Part shown: positions 48,102 through 59,995 of the stretch, one piece after another
How the letters are laid out: each line of letters starts with the position of its first letter
Position numbering within the stretch: position 1 is the stretch's first letter
Assembly (NCBI RefSeq): GCF_000264905.1
Contig: NW_006763136.1
Span: forward strand, 1,493,361-1,557,360
DNA: 64,000 nt
Direction: 5' to 3'
From: Stereum hirsutum FP-91666 SS1
Taxonomy: Eukaryota; Basidiomycota; Agaricomycetes; Russulales; Stereaceae
Made by a program: the position numbers and the translations under genes
Notes under the pieces: model-generated
Told to the model about the DNA's origin: nothing
The model's input: only the letters and a program-made list of their open reading frames with translations
Database searches by the model: none

Positions 48102-49014
48102 AATGTGAGGGTGTTGAGATTCTTCGTGGTCACGAAAACGTATTAGCCCAAGCGTATGACAAACGTTGACGTAGGACGCACCCTTGAATAACGCACATGC
48201 AAAGCAAAGGAGGTATATGGCAGCACAAGTATATAGGTGTCAGACGGGTATCGCGACACTTAAGTGGGACGCGTCAAAATTGGAGTTGAGAGAGATCGTT
48301 TTCGGCGTGTCGATAGCAAAAATTATCTCTGGCTGTCGATATGACAGGTAACGCCTTGAAGCCGTAATGGCGCTGCCTGAGGAGAAGCGCACTACGAAGA
48401 GGTTCGAGGAAACAACGTGTGTACAGCTGTGTACAGGCGTGTACGCGACTTCAAGTTGAACGCGCGAGGCGTGTTGCTGTTGAATTATCCCACGCTATAG
48501 CCTCCGGGCCGAGACCATCTCGCGTGGGGATCGCGTGATGTGTCCGAGGCCACATTATAATTGGACGCTCTTCCGAGTCATAGCAACTTCCCAACGCACT
48601 TTCTTTCAATTCAACTCACTTCCTTGCAACGAACCTCAAAGCAAAATGTTTTACCAATGTTTGAACCGACCCAAGCCCAAGAATTGACCGTGATGTCGTT
48701 GATTGACGTGCTAGACTTCTTTACTTGGCTCGCCCTTGCTCACCTGGCCCTCACGAGGCTACAACACTGGGGAGAAGCGACCGTCATCCGTATATCTTTA
48801 GAGCTCTGTCTTAGCTCACGAGGTATCTTTCGTGCTGCTCTCTTAACATCTGCTCTCCGAAATTTCTACGATTATACATGCATCATCTTTTCTACCGCGA
48901 TGTGGTGATGCGGCGAAGATATTCCTCAAGCCACTTGAGCCCCCTGATTCTTTGGATGCCGTGGTATATATGCTACGGATGATATCTGGCTCTTCAGCCT
49001 GAAGGATCGCAACC
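48102..49014. promoter_or_regulatory. Divergent intergenic region upstream of the CE15 gene
   Basis: 913 bp between divergent start codons. A TATATA at 48965-48970 lies about 45-50 bases before the esterase start and is a plausible core promoter. A 115-codon frame at 48561 has no support. Short repeats of GTGTACA (48418-48455) are visible. Confidence 0.4.
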
Positions 49015-50838
49015 ATGGCCATGAAACTCATTCTCGGCACCTCTCTTGCCCTTGCGGTCGTTCGCGTCTCTGGTGTCTCTGTCTGGGGTATGTGGCGCTA
49101 GCAGTTCGCAACATTCTCAGACTCTCATATCTCCTTTCGTTTAGGTCAGTGCGGAGGAATTAGCTGGCAAGGTAAAAAAAAAAAAATCATCTAGTACGCT
49201 TCGGATTGGTATTGATCTGGTCGATTTTCAGGGGGCACGACCTGCGACGCTGGTTCTATATGGTTGGTAGCTCTCGTACGATCCTCTGATGTATAACGAT
49301 GCTCACCCATAGTTTCAGTACCGCTCAAAATAGTGAAGCATTTCTTCTCACTCCTCTTTGATGGTCACAATCTTCTGACCGACTTGCACTTCTGAAGGTT
49401 ATTATTCTCAGTGAGTGCCGGTCCGTCATAGTGCACACAGGATCAGACTGCTGACAGTCGTGACCAGGTGTCTGCCCGGTTCAGCACCGGCTCCAACTTC
49501 CACTCCAGTCAGTAGCTCCTCGTCTGCAAGCGGAACGGCGACGGCCCCGTCCTCGACTCCAACCCTCGGACAATCCAGTCAGCAACTTTACACATATCCA
49601 GTTATTTATGCATAGACTCACCAACGTACCTTTCTTCCTAGCTTGCTCAACTTCGGAGCGCCTGCTCCCCGGATTTAGTGACAGTGCTCTCCCAGACCCA
49701 TTCACGTTCGGGAATGGTAGCAAAGTTACCACCGCCGAGGATTGGGAATGCCGTCGCAATGAGATCATCGCGTTCTTGCAAGCTTACGAGACAGGTACTC
49801 TCCCGCCCAAGCCACCGCAGGTTAACGGGTCATTCTCCAATAACGCGCTCACGGTTACCGCTGGTGGCGTCAGCGGCGGCAACTCGAGCTCCATCACATT
49901 CACGTCCCCTATTACGTTCCCGTCCGGTACACCGCCGGAGGGTGGGTGGCCATTGCTCATTGGTCTCATTGGCGGTAGTATCCCCGTCCCCAGCGGAGTA
50001 AGTCCGAATCACACTTTGATCTAAATTTGCTGAAGCTTATTTTCCTTTACCGTCACAGGTCGCTCTCCTGAACTACGACAACGACAACATCGCCCTGGAA
50101 AACGATGCGAGCAGCCGTGGCCAGGGCCTCTTCTACAACCTCTATGGCGCCAACCACAACGCATCCTCCATGATAGCCTGGACATGGGGCGTCTCCCGCA
50201 TCATCGACGTCCTCGAAGTCACTCCCTCCGCTAACATCAACCCCTCCAAAATCGCCGTCACAGGCTGCTCTCGCGACGGAAAAGGTGCACTTACCGTCGG
50301 TGCCTTCGAACCTCGCGTCGCTCTCACAGTCGCACAGGAGTCTGGATCTGGAGGTGACGCATGCTGGAGGTTGTCCCTATTTGAGCAGAATTCGGGCGCA
50401 GTCGTTCAGACCGCGACGGAGATTGTGACGGAGAACGTGTGGTTCTCGTCCTTGTTCAACAACTACGTCAACACGCTCAACGTCCTTCCATTCGACCACC
50501 ACCTCCTCGCCGCACTCATCGCACCTCGTGGCCTCCTCGGCCTTGAGAACACCGACTACGTCTGGCTCAGCCCGCTCAGCAACTACGGGTGCATGGTCGC
50601 TACGCATACGGTCTTCCAGGCGCTCGGCGTTACTTCGAACCATGGTTTCATCCAGCAGGGAGGACATGCTCATTGCGCGTTCCCGGCTAACCAGACGGCC
50701 CCCCTCGACGCGTTCTTCCAGAGGTTCTTGCAGGACCAGAACGTCAGCACGAGTTTCTTCAGCACGAACAATGTGTTCAACGGCGTGCCGTGGGTAGAGA
50801 CCAACTGGATCAACTGGACCACGCCGACGCTTTCTTAG
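49015..50838 (+). CDS. Secreted glucuronoyl methylesterase (CE15) with N-terminal CBM1, 467 aa
   Basis: Eight exons: 49015-49087, 49145-49171, 49232-49262, 49319-49332, 49398-49410, 49468-49577, 49642-49997, 50059-50838 (1,404 nt). Signal peptide (residues ~1-20, [16 protein letters not shown]). A cellulose-binding CBM1 ([15 protein letters not shown]... SYYSQC, ~24-55) is followed by a Ser/Thr linker and a CE15 alpha/beta-hydrolase. Its signature is GCSRDGKGA with nucleophile Ser279, acid Glu302 (QESGSGG) and His411 (GGHAHCAFP). These positions closely match the triad known for Trichoderma Cip2 (Ser278, Glu301, His411). Several N-glycosylation sites are present. CE15 enzymes split ester bonds between 4-O-methylglucuronic acid of xylan and lignin alcohols, so this is a plant cell-wall decay enzyme. 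The CBM1 is spread over six exons, two of them 13-14 nt. Confidence 0.95.
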
Positions 50839-51443
50839 GTTGCTTTTGTGGTAAGTACTTCAGTCCGGATGCACTCCTATATGATCCTCATTGACGTTCG
50901 ATCACCAGTCTATGCAGTTGGGCATGCGGGAAAAAAAGAAAATGTAGGCGAATCTGGTAGCGAATACGTTCTCGGATTGCTCGTTTGTTGTACGATGTCG
51001 GTCTCTCCGAAGATTGGGTGTACGATTGATCGTCACTATATCCACTCTGGAAGGCAATCGTGATTTCGAAGTAAGGTTCTTTCAAAACAAATCCGGAGAG
51101 AAACCGAGCGTGTATTATCTCGACATCCTGCCACGTACTAGTATGAAGTCCTGTTCGACACCGAAAACGAATAAATGGGTATAATGTAAGACACGTAATC
51201 TACATCGAGCAACGAGATACAGTAAGTTGGGACACACACAAACTAGAGAATCGAGATATTAAACCAGCAATGAGACTGGGCTAGCAAAATCGGGTATGGT
51301 GACGAACTGTCTGTCAAACGGGCAATCAGCATATGATACGGGACGTAAATATGAAGATAAAGGGAAACCATCAGCAGCAACCGTCAGGGCACGTCAAAGC
51401 AGAGAACCAAAGTCAACAACGAGACCGTCACGCCATTCATCTC
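50839..51443. other. Convergent intergenic region
   Basis: Between the stop codons of the esterase and the retropepsin-like gene. No feature is supported. Confidence 0.5.
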
Positions 51444-53048
51444 TTACACGGGCACCCCCGGCGGCATCGAATTATACGTATCGCTCGCCACCCTCGTCTT
51501 CCTATATCCACACTGTTCCTGTCCACCCGAGCATGAATCTGCATCCACGTGCATCACCGCATTGCCATTCGCCCCAGAGACCTTCATCCCTTCCAAACTA
51601 ACCTCGACCCTCGCATCATACCTCTCCATCCAATCCATGCCCAAAATCAAATCCACTGGAAGTCCCGGTGGTAGATCGACGACCCAGCATTCTTGCTCGA
51701 AGGACCATTGACCGGCGTCGAAAGGGACTGTGACCCGACCGTAGATGTGATAATGACTGCTATTGGAAGAACGAGCGCCGAGCTGGACAAGGGAAACGCG
51801 GTCAAGAGAAGGTCGGAGAGGTCGCATAGAGGGAATTAGGCCCGAGAATCGGACGAATCGATAATCGACTACGCTCGTAGATGACGCAGAAGAGAATATG
51901 CCCCTGGCGTTGGGTATATTTCTTGGACGAAGAGAAATAGGAAACCCCAGGCTGACGGCCTTGAGCCGTGCGTCCAATCCGTCATGATCAGCGTTGGCGG
52001 ATGGATGCATATGGATATAGCCAATGGTTTCGTGTACGTCTAGGGGTGGACCATCGTTTTCCTCGAGGTTGTACGGAATACGGTTGACGAGCGTTGACGT
52101 GCGAACGCCGTTGTACGATTTGGAACTGCTTCGACTGCCGTTACTACGAGCGCTAGGTGCGTCCGAGATCGCCGTGCTGAGCGGACGAGTTTTGGTGCGA
52201 TCGTTGGATTGAGGGCTTTCGAGGGTATCGAGGGAGGTACGGTCGCGCGGGGAAATGAGCTGGGTATCGTCCCAGACGGATCCGGCGGTGGACTCTTCGT
52301 CTGTCGTCGTCGGTTCGGGAAACGTGGCTTGGATGACTAGAGGCCTTGGTCCATTACCGGACATATTCGACTCGCTGATTAGTCGACGCCGCACATATCC
52401 GTTTTGTGGAACTTCTAGCCGTGCACCCGTGTCGACCACGTCGGCGCTGGATTGAGATTCAGATTGGTGCTGGGGTGATTGGGGTTGAGACTGAGACTGA
52501 GGATAGATGGTGCCTGCGTGCAGAGGGATGGGAACGGAAACTGTGAATGGGCTCTGGACTTCAAGATCTAGTATAGGTTTTTCAGAAGAGATCTGGAGGC
52601 GGGGCCCTGCACTTTCTCCACCAGCGACGTTAGGAGTTTCGGGTGTAGTAGGGAGGTCGAAGTCAAACGCATCCGACGTCCATGCCGAAACCGGAATCTC
52701 GCTCTCTTCAGCCTCTTCTAGCGAAAGAAAGGGCCTATGCGATGATTTGCCCCCGATGTGGGAAGGAGATTCTTTCGTGCGATGAGAGGGTGAGTTGGAG
52801 TTAGGATTGAGGCTTCGATGGCGACGGATGGGTTCTGGGTCAAGACTACTAGTGCGGTTGGAGTCGGGTCGTGGAGGGAGAGCGGAGGTGGGAGGGAGCG
52901 AGATACGATTGTGATCGTGGTAGACGGCGTGAAGAGTGGTTTCTGAGGGGAGTTTCCGAGGTCGACGGGGAGGTGGCGTAGGTGTAAGGAAAGAGACCGA
53001 GGAATCGGAGCGGACGGCGGTGGTCTGTCTGACACGGAGAGTAGACAT
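51444..53048 (-). CDS. Retropepsin-like domain protein, 534 aa, active site apparently lost
   Basis: Single exon. The first ~330 residues are Ser/Pro-rich and look disordered (PTPPPRRPRKLP near the start). The last ~180 residues follow the layout of an aspartyl protease domain of retroelement type: a stretch SSASSTSVVDYRFVRFSGL where the DSGA loop belongs, then VSLVQLGARSS, YHIYGRVTVPF, and the diagnostic VDLILGMDWMERYDARV. The D-[ST]-G catalytic motif is not seen, so the fold may be kept for binding rather than cleavage. No reverse transcriptase, integrase or LTR lies nearby, which points to a domesticated or ancient host gene rather than a live retroelement. Function unknown. Confidence 0.7.
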   Translation of the reverse strand: MSTLRVRQTTAVRSDSSVSFLTPTPPPRRPRKLPSETTLHAVYHDHNRISLPPTSALPPRPDSNRTSSLDPEPIRRHRSLNPNSNSPSHRTKESPSHIGGKSSHRPFLSLEEAEESEIPVSAWTSDAFDFDLPTTPETPNVAGGESAGPRLQISSEKPILDLEVQSPFTVSVPIPLHAGTIYPQSQSQPQSPQHQSESQSSADVVDTGARLEVPQNGYVRRRLISESNMSGNGPRPLVIQATFPEPTTTDEESTAGSVWDDTQLISPRDRTSLDTLESPQSNDRTKTRPLSTAISDAPSARSNGSRSSSKSYNGVRTSTLVNRIPYNLEENDGPPLDVHETIGYIHMHPSANADHDGLDARLKAVSLGFPISLRPRNIPNARGIFSSASSTSVVDYRFVRFSGLIPSMRPLRPSLDRVSLVQLGARSSNSSHYHIYGRVTVPFDAGQWSFEQECWVVDLPPGLPVDLILGMDWMERYDARVEVSLEGMKVSGANGNAVMHVDADSCSGGQEQCGYRKTRVASDTYNSMPPGVPV

Positions 53049-54329
53049 GGATACTCAGAAGGATGTATAGGTCAAACGGAGGGCTCGCAACAATTCTGGG
53101 TTGGGAAGGAGTGTAAGAAGGAGCGTCGTCGGGTGATGAGCTAGGCTGCAAGAACACAAGGACGTACTTCATATAAATCTCCAAGTCAAGCCCTTTACCC
53201 GCCTCACAAGTCCCCTCACGATGTGGCAGTTGAGGAGGAAGGAAAGTAAGCGCTGAAGCCGGCGCGCCCTACGTACTCAAAACACGGAATCATCTAGTGC
53301 GAGAGTAAGGCAAATCGAGGCCGGCATGTTATCATGATCACGACCATAAGACCATAAGACCATAAGGAGCGAGAAAAACACTTGGACTTCGCGCCGCGGA
53401 TGATGTTTAATTGAGTTACTAGTATGCCATGTCAAGGAGCTGACGTTACGCGGCCAAAGTGCGGAATACGGAGAACGTGTCCTTGTACCGTATTCAGCTG
53501 TATGCGGCCTTGTTAAACATGGCGAAACCCGTCAGGAGCGAAGATCAAAGGGAAGGGCGAAGGGGAGAGCGGTTAATGGGGCGGTTCAAGCACTGGGAAG
53601 ACTTTGTTTTCTCCTCATGAAGCAGTCTGTTTGATTAACGGGTGAGGGCCGTGAGCGGTGTCGGCAAGGTGTCGGTGTTGTTTTCTTGAACTTTGGGTTA
53701 GTATCACCTACACCGACCAGATAGAGTATTGCGAGTAGTAATCTTCAAAATTATTCGTCCAGATCTTATAGTAATGAATGAGCGAGTGGTGACGAATCGC
53801 AAGCAACAGAAGAGGACGTAGTACGGAAGAGGGTCGACGAAGACGTTGGGCCACACAATAAGGCCACACATCACAAGCGCCACTTAGACTTGTCACCGCA
53901 GTCCTACGGAGTCCTCCATCCGCTCTTCATCTACTTTCTCTGATCCTGTTGCAACTTCTGTTCTGCTTCTAGTGTGCCATGAGCGCTGACCGCTGAATGC
54001 TTGACCATCTAACAATATTTCTGAGCATCAGGGTGTAGGCGTAGCAGCGTATGGCCCCTGCATACGACTGGCTGTGGCTCTCTAGTACTTCGACGACTGG
54101 ATGCCAGCTTTCGCGATGGGACTGGATTGCCAGGTCTACGGCATGATGATGCAGGCGAAACAATGCTCTCGTCCATCAATGCATCATGAATTACCCACCC
54201 GGAATAGTTCATGGCGCTTCAAATGTCGCTGCACACGTCACAAAACACTTCGAGATTGTAATTGGATGCTCATAGCGTTGCTCGTCTCGCCGACGCTCGA
54301 GTAAATATGTAGGAGTTCCGACATACGCC
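53049..54329. other. Intergenic, no gene seen
   Basis: 1.3 kb upstream of the retropepsin-like gene. It contains a tiny direct repeat (CATAAGAC, three times at about 53342-53366). No supported coding sequence. Confidence 0.5.
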
Positions 54330-55100
54330 AGCTCACACCGGTGCGTAGCAAAGTCCTTTTGTTTATTGATGAACTTTCATCAATCCTATTAGTCGATCCT
54401 CCATCGCCCACGAATTCCTTCCATTTTTATCACTTGTGTCTCCAAAGGGTTAGGTCGTTGCGTACCTAGCCCTTTCAACCGCCAAATATGCGTCTTGAAG
54501 ACCGCGATTCGTTCCCGCTCCTCTCTAGACCATCTTCATGAATTCTTCGACGACGCTTCGAAAGCATGTGCCCCAGATCACGAATGTCCAAGTCGACGTG
54601 CTCGGCAAGAGCGTCGGAAAGGCTGCGCTGGAGGCAGAGAAGGCATACGGAGAGGGAGGTCTAGATAGATATTGACTGGTGGTAAGTATACGGGGTGGGT
54701 GAATGTCAAGGGGCTATCCCTCGCCACCCACGCTTTTTGGCCGTTGAGGTGTGGAAGAATAAAGAGAGGACGATTGTCAGTATGAGCTCGGTTGCGTCAC
54801 ATCTCACAGGACCTGGCGTGAATGAGTCTTTCCGCCATTGTCTTTTCCCTTCCGACCGAAGCAACTGACAGTGTTGCAGCTGGCTGATTCGATGACGGGC
54901 GCCAGCAATCAGTCCAGCAAGTTGACCGTTCTGCGTCCGACGGAATTCATGGACGTACGTCTTTATAGCCTCTATCACTCTCACTTGCCGACTCACATCG
55001 TCCCTTTTACAGGCCACTTACGCGGCGCCATGTTTTTTGGCATACGCCATGCACCCTGGAGCCATTTATCGGCATGGGTCTACGCACGCCAAGTTTCCCA
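54330..55100 (+). pseudogene. Decayed SDR gene, first copy of a tandem array
   Basis: Segments line up in order with the two intact dehydrogenases that follow. CCAGCTCAC...GGTGCGTAG matches the end of exon 1 and its donor. A degraded TGASKG region lies near 54435. VDVLGKSVGKAALEAEKAYGEGGLD ends in a stop where DILVNNAGW should follow. GWVNVKGLSLATHAFWPL, ASNQSSKLTVLRPTEFMD and LAYAMHPGA follow with frame changes. The catalytic-Ser region (SMSSVASHL-like) is present but out of frame. Internal stops and a missing NNAG/WWYTWE segment make it non-functional. Confidence 0.85.
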
Positions 55101-55611
55101 ACGAGCGACCGATATCGGTGATTGCAGGAGCCACGTCTCCCCCGTTCGTGAGAGCTGCGCGCCACTTGTCTCCCATCGGCCGATTTCGCACCAGGAAATA
55201 CTCTTCCTCGTTTGTTGCAAGACATCTACTGCTTTGGTCTGTATAATCTCCTATTGTAGTCTTGCTTTCTCATCCCTTGATATTTTACGGCGATGTATCC
55301 TTGCAAGCGCTGAATGACTGTTCGTCTTGGCGTCATCTGGGGGTCTCTTTGCTAGGCCGTTAGGAAGTGAGCGGATTGCATCATCCACAGTATGAAGGTT
55401 CATGGGAACTGATGCTGTCGTACTTCACATTGCATAGGGAATGGCAGTCGGAAGAGCGGGTGGCTAATCAATGACGATATTTATATCCTAGGATGATTCA
55501 CCATCGCATACGACCAAATATTGCTAATCATATAAGTAGCTCTGGCCTGTAGGCAGTGAGTGCTTCCACGGTTCTACTCGTTGATCTCAAGTAGTCCATT
55601 GCCCAGTCATC
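55101..55611. other. Intergenic within the SDR array
   Basis: No gene. Contains the decayed 3' surroundings of the dead copy and the promoter region of the next. Confidence 0.45.
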
Positions 55612-56794
55612 ATGCTAGAGCTCTCAGGTCTCCCAGCTCACGCAGGTGCGTAGCGATATCTCCTTCTATACCGTACCTCTATCTCACGCGTGCGGCGTTT
55701 CGCTATGAATTCACGAAATAGGCTTTACCTTCACAAAGACCTCCCACAGAGATACCTATCCCTTCATCGATCCTCTCAAATCCTCCGGCGCCCACAAATC
55801 ACACTCCGTCTTCATCACCGGCGCCTCCAAAGGCATCGGTCGGCGCACTGCGCTCGCGTTCGCGCGATCCGGTGCTTCAAAAATCGCGATCGGCGCGCGC
55901 TCCTCCCTCGACTCCCTCGAGTCCGAGATCCTCGACGCCGCTATTAAGGCGGATCACCCTGCACCACAAGTTCTGAAGATCCAACTGGACGTTCTCGATA
56001 AAGAGAGCGTGAATCGCGCTGCGCAGGAGGTGCACACGGCTTTCGGGGAGGAAGGGTTGGATATACTGGTGAACAATGCTGGTTGGCTGGAGACGTTCAA
56101 GCCGATGGGGGAGATAGACGTCGACGATTGGTGGTACACTTGGGAGGTGAATATCAAGGGGTTGTTCCTCGTCACGCACGCGTTCTTGCCCTTGGTGTTA
56201 AGGAGTAAGGAGAAGACGATCCTGAACTTGAGTTCGATCGGGGCGCATCTGCTGGCACCTGGTGTGAGTGTACTGATTTAAATTTCTCTCGAACAAGACT
56301 GAGTACTGATTACCCAGGAATGATCATAGGCCTCGGCATATCAGTCGGGCAAGCTTGCTGTTCTGCGGCTGACAGAATTCATGAATGTGCGTGCTTCCTG
56401 GTTCGACCTTCAGTATCAATGTACTCATAGTTCTTCATACCTACGCTCAGGTGGATTATGGGTCTCAAGGACTTCTCGCATACGCCGTTCACCCCGGAGG
56501 AGTACCCACCGAAATGGGTTTGCGCATGCCGTCGGAGTCGCACTTTGTCCTGACTGACACGCCTGAGCTGTCCGGTGATGCTATTGCGTTCTTGACCCGC
56601 GAGAGGAGAGAATGGCTAGCTGGCCGTTATATTAGCTGTGAGTGTTCGATTGCCAATGCTTTTCTTTCCTTCAAGTTCTAGTCCGAGCTAATTTCGTGCC
56701 ACACCGCGCAGGTACTTGGGACATGGAAGAGTTGCTTTCAAAGAAGGACGAGATTATTAGTGGGGATAAGCTGAAGGTTCGGATGGTTGTGTAA
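55612..56794 (+). CDS. Short-chain dehydrogenase/reductase, tandem copy A, 300 aa
   Basis: Five exons: 55612-55645, 55722-56263, 56330-56386, 56451-56637, 56712-56794 (903 nt). Cofactor motif TGASKGIG (~43-50), DVLDKES, NNAGW, structural WWYTWEVNIKG, catalytic Ser in LNLSSIGAH, and YxxxK as YQSGK, then LAYAVHPGGVPTEMG. All catalytic elements are present. Very similar to copy B along the whole length, with identical intron positions, so the pair arose by tandem duplication. The leader before the Rossmann fold is slightly longer than in copy B. The substrate cannot be inferred. The C-terminus has the WDMEELLSKKDEI block shared by this group. Confidence 0.92.
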
Positions 56795-57404
56795 TGTATA
56801 ACATCTTTCTCGAGAGGCTGTGTATGTACGTGTGCTGAAAAACCATTGGCTTTGACGCTCCTTGCGCATCCCTTGCGATAAGTAACTTACTACTTCGCAC
56901 CTACGCCACACGTTGGGGCGAACTCCGCTCGGCCCTCGCCGAACTATGTATGTCTTGAGCTCGAGAATTGTTCAAGTGGAGTTCGCCTCTTCCTTACAAG
57001 CACTGATTATTATGAATTCCATGCCCGTTTACCTCGCCATCATACCGAGTGCTGTATTGCTCATCAAGTCCCATACTGTATCAAGGTGTCCAAATCCACT
57101 CAACCTGTCAGCTTCTTACGGTCGGTCTCCGAGGAGTCTTGGTGCACATTGGGATGCACGACGGGGACACGAGTGGGTTACTTACGGCGTAAAGGCCAAT
57201 CGCAATATGGCAGTTCACAGGGGATAAAGCTGTTGTCAGCACCCGGCAGACGAGCCGTCAATTACTCACGACTTCATGAACTAGGATAACTTACCGCCAA
57301 ATTCGCTCACAGACGCCGCTATGGATCCTACCGTACATATATAAGTACATCAGAGGTGTAAGTTACCTGCATTCCTGTCCTGACCCACCCGCAGTAAAAC
57401 AAGC
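56795..57404. other. Intergenic between SDR copies A and B
   Basis: 610 bp holding the 3' region of copy A and the promoter of copy B. No further gene. Confidence 0.5.
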
Positions 57405-58527
57405 ATGTCACTTCCGGCCTACGTAGGTGCGTATCATGGCATATCTCTCAATACCCCCGGATCTGACAATCACCACGACTCTACGATGTAGGATACAACT
57501 TCACTGAGACCCTCCACGGAGACACATATCCCTTCATCGACTCATCCAACTCTACCCACAAATCCAACTCTGTCTTCATTACCGGTGCCTCTAAAGGCCT
57601 AGGCCGGAGTATCGCCATCTCGTTTGCTCGATCTGGTGCCTCTAAAATCGGAGTCGGCGCTCGTTCATCTCTTGACTCTCTCGAGTCCGAGATCCTCGAG
57701 GCTGCATCGAAAGCAGGACACCCTGCGCCACAAGTTGTGAAGGTAGAACTCGACGTGCTCGATAAAGAGAGCGTCAGGAAGGCTGCGCAGGAGGTGGACA
57801 AGGCATTCGGAGAAGGAGGAGTGGATATTTTGATCAACAATGCTGGGTGGATGGAGATATGGAAACCGATGGGCGAGGTTGATGTGGATGATTGGTGGTA
57901 TACTTGGGAGATTAACGTGAAGGGGCTGTTTTTGGCGACGCACGCGTTCTTGCCGTTGCTTCTGAAGAGTAAAGCGAAGACAGTTATCAACCTGAGTTCG
58001 ATAGGGGCTCATGTGGTGATGCCGGGGGTGAGTCTCCCCGTCATTTCGTCTCTTGAAGGATACTGATGTTGTGAGGGCTGCCTTGAAAGGCGTCATCGTA
58101 CCAGTCGAGCAAGCTAACCGTCCTGCGTCTGACCGAGTTCATGAACGTACGTCTTCCTTGACATCTCTTCTCTTACCCACCGAATAATATCTTGCACAGG
58201 CCGATTATGGTGCCCAAGGCCTTTTAGCATATGCCGTTCATCCCGGAGGTGTGTTCACCACGATGGGGCCCCGCATGCCCAAAGAGTTGCAAGGTGGCCT
58301 GACCGACACGCCTGAACTATGCGGAGACTCTCTCGCTTTCTTGACTCGCGAGAGGAGAGAATGGTTGGCTGGCCGTTACATCAGTTGTAAGTTTCTTTCT
58401 TTGATCACTTCCTTGCGCCCAAGCTGAGGATTTTTACGACGCAGGTCCCTGGGATATGGAGGAGCTCTTTTCAAAGAAAGAGGAGATTGTGAGTGGGGAT
58501 AAGCTGAAGGTCCGGATGGTTGTGTGA
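57405..58527 (+). CDS. Short-chain dehydrogenase/reductase, tandem copy B, 294 aa
   Basis: Five exons: 57405-57426, 57492-58027, 58090-58146, 58200-58386, 58445-58527 (885 nt). Motifs TGASKGLG, DVLDKESVRKAAQEV, ILINNAGWMEIWKPMGEV, INLSSIGAHVVMPG, YQSSK and LAYAVHPGGVFTTMG are intact. It differs from copy A mainly in the leader and around the substrate loop (PRMPKELQGGLTD versus LRMPSESHFVLTD), which may mean different substrate preference. It is followed convergently by a FunK1 fragment, an arrangement repeated at 59996-63366. Confidence 0.92.
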
Positions 58528-58849
58528 TTATGTTCGTCCCAGAACGGCCGCATGTATCTATGGAACGAACGACGGAAACTTACTAAAGTAGCACAGCTAC
58601 AGCACGATGAAGACGAGATACAGACATTCCTGCCCAAAGAGATTAGAGTGAGAGCCCAAGCTTTATCGATGATTGTGAACAGTCAGATAGTGTACTCAGG
58701 ACATGGTATATTATGGGACCAGGACATTCACCGAGGTGGACGCAATATATAAACATAGACGTCGGATGAAGAAGTGAGGCAAGAGACAAACAAGGTACTC
58801 AGAGATGTTTGGGAAGTGAGGTGGCGAACCAAAAAAGCATTGCGCTACA
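58528..58849. other. Spacer of the duplicated SDR-FunK1 unit
   Basis: Weakly similar in order and content to 60189-60510 (for example GTAGCACAGCTA, then the GACGTCGGATGAAG and GACATCGAATGAAG stretches), as expected if the SDR-FunK1 unit was duplicated. No gene. Confidence 0.5.
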
Positions 58850-59842
58850 TTACCATGGTAGGAGGTTTGAAGTTTGCGACCTATAGCCAGAAGTCTCACA
58901 CCCGCTAAGGCTGACGCCCTCCGAGCTTGATTCCCCCATCTCCACATTGCAAAGTTGGATTGTCGTCGTCGCCCATCCCGTTCGCCGCCGCCTCAACATT
59001 TCCCCCATCTCTTGCACCCGAATCTGCATCATCGACTCGTGCTCGAACATCCACCGCGCCTGAATCGGCCCACATAAGCTGAAGCCACCCGGTCCCGACA
59101 TGCAGAGCAGCGACGCTCGTGGATAATCTCTTACGCTTGCCGTTGACGTTGTCGCTTTCATTGCCCTCCCGTTCCCGAGGGATGAGACCCGGCGGCCAAG
59201 CGCCTTCGAATAACCCGTTTGTACCGCTTAGCCTGATCCGTGTGCGAGCGTTTGAGAACGGTGAGTCCGGATGTCTGATCTGATAGACGAGTAATTTCAT
59301 GGTGAATGGCGATACCGTCGTTGGACCAGTCGTACGCGTCGGAAGTGAAATGCTTGATCACTTTTTGGAGGTAGGTGGAATCCTCGAGTCGCTTCATTTT
59401 ATCGGCATGTTCTTTGGCTTTCGCCCGAAACTCCTTTTCCTCGTCCTCTCTTTCGGCCTCGTCGAAGACATCAGATGATTGCCATTCCGGGGTGGCGTAC
59501 CGTAGATGAAAGGCACCGTGCATGAGCTGAAGGATGGTGTTGAGCATTTTGGGCCTGAACTCTGTCTCTAGCCTGAGGGTGGGATCTTTTATGACGTTTC
59601 CTTTGCCAAGTCTACCACCAATGTAGAAGCCGTTCTCAGACTGCATGTAGTCGAATGTGTTCATGAGGAAGTTGCCCACTGCTTCGCCGGTCAGCTCGTG
59701 GTTGCCATACTTGAGTGCGAGGTACAGAAAGACCCAAAAAACAGATTCCATGTCGTCCAGTGGAAGGTGCGTCGTATTCGCAGGGTCCAGCAGTCTAGTT
59801 GTCGAGATGAATTTCCAAGTACCCGTGTGATCGGGCATCCTA
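58850..59842 (-). pseudogene. Truncated, frameshifted FunK1 kinase copy
   Basis: Corresponds to roughly the last 390 residues of the full gene at 60728-63366. The match starts abruptly at MPDHTGTWKFISTTRLLDP (59838), directly after a non-homologous junction, so the N-terminal half and the HRD catalytic loop are missing. The frame runs to about 59215, then shifts: KRKRLSTSVAALHVG and ARVDDADSGARDGGN continue in a second frame, and SSSEGVSLSG in a third. It lacks the poly-Asp run of the full copy. It cannot encode an active kinase. Confidence 0.88.
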
Positions 59843-59995
59843 GAGTTTCGCTAGATATACTTAGCGGTCAGAGCGCTGAGTGTCGTGAGCGACAACAAAA
59901 GGCAACCAAAAGACATGTGGAAATTTGACTGGCGGTGACACGTTCTCGGGGAACTCCGATAGCCTCCCACGCCTGATACCTGTTTTGTAGTTGGG
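59843..59995. other. Duplication junction, unmatched sequence
   Basis: About 150 bases between the two truncated pieces with no match to the flanking copies. It marks the breakpoint of the duplicated unit. Confidence 0.4.

Noticed and set aside
48561..48908. 115-codon frame upstream of the esterase
   Set aside because: No start context, splice sites or family match, and it lies in the promoter region of the CE15 gene.
53342..53366. Short tandem repeat CATAAGAC x3
   Set aside because: Too short and too few copies to be a meaningful repeat array; not CRISPR-like.
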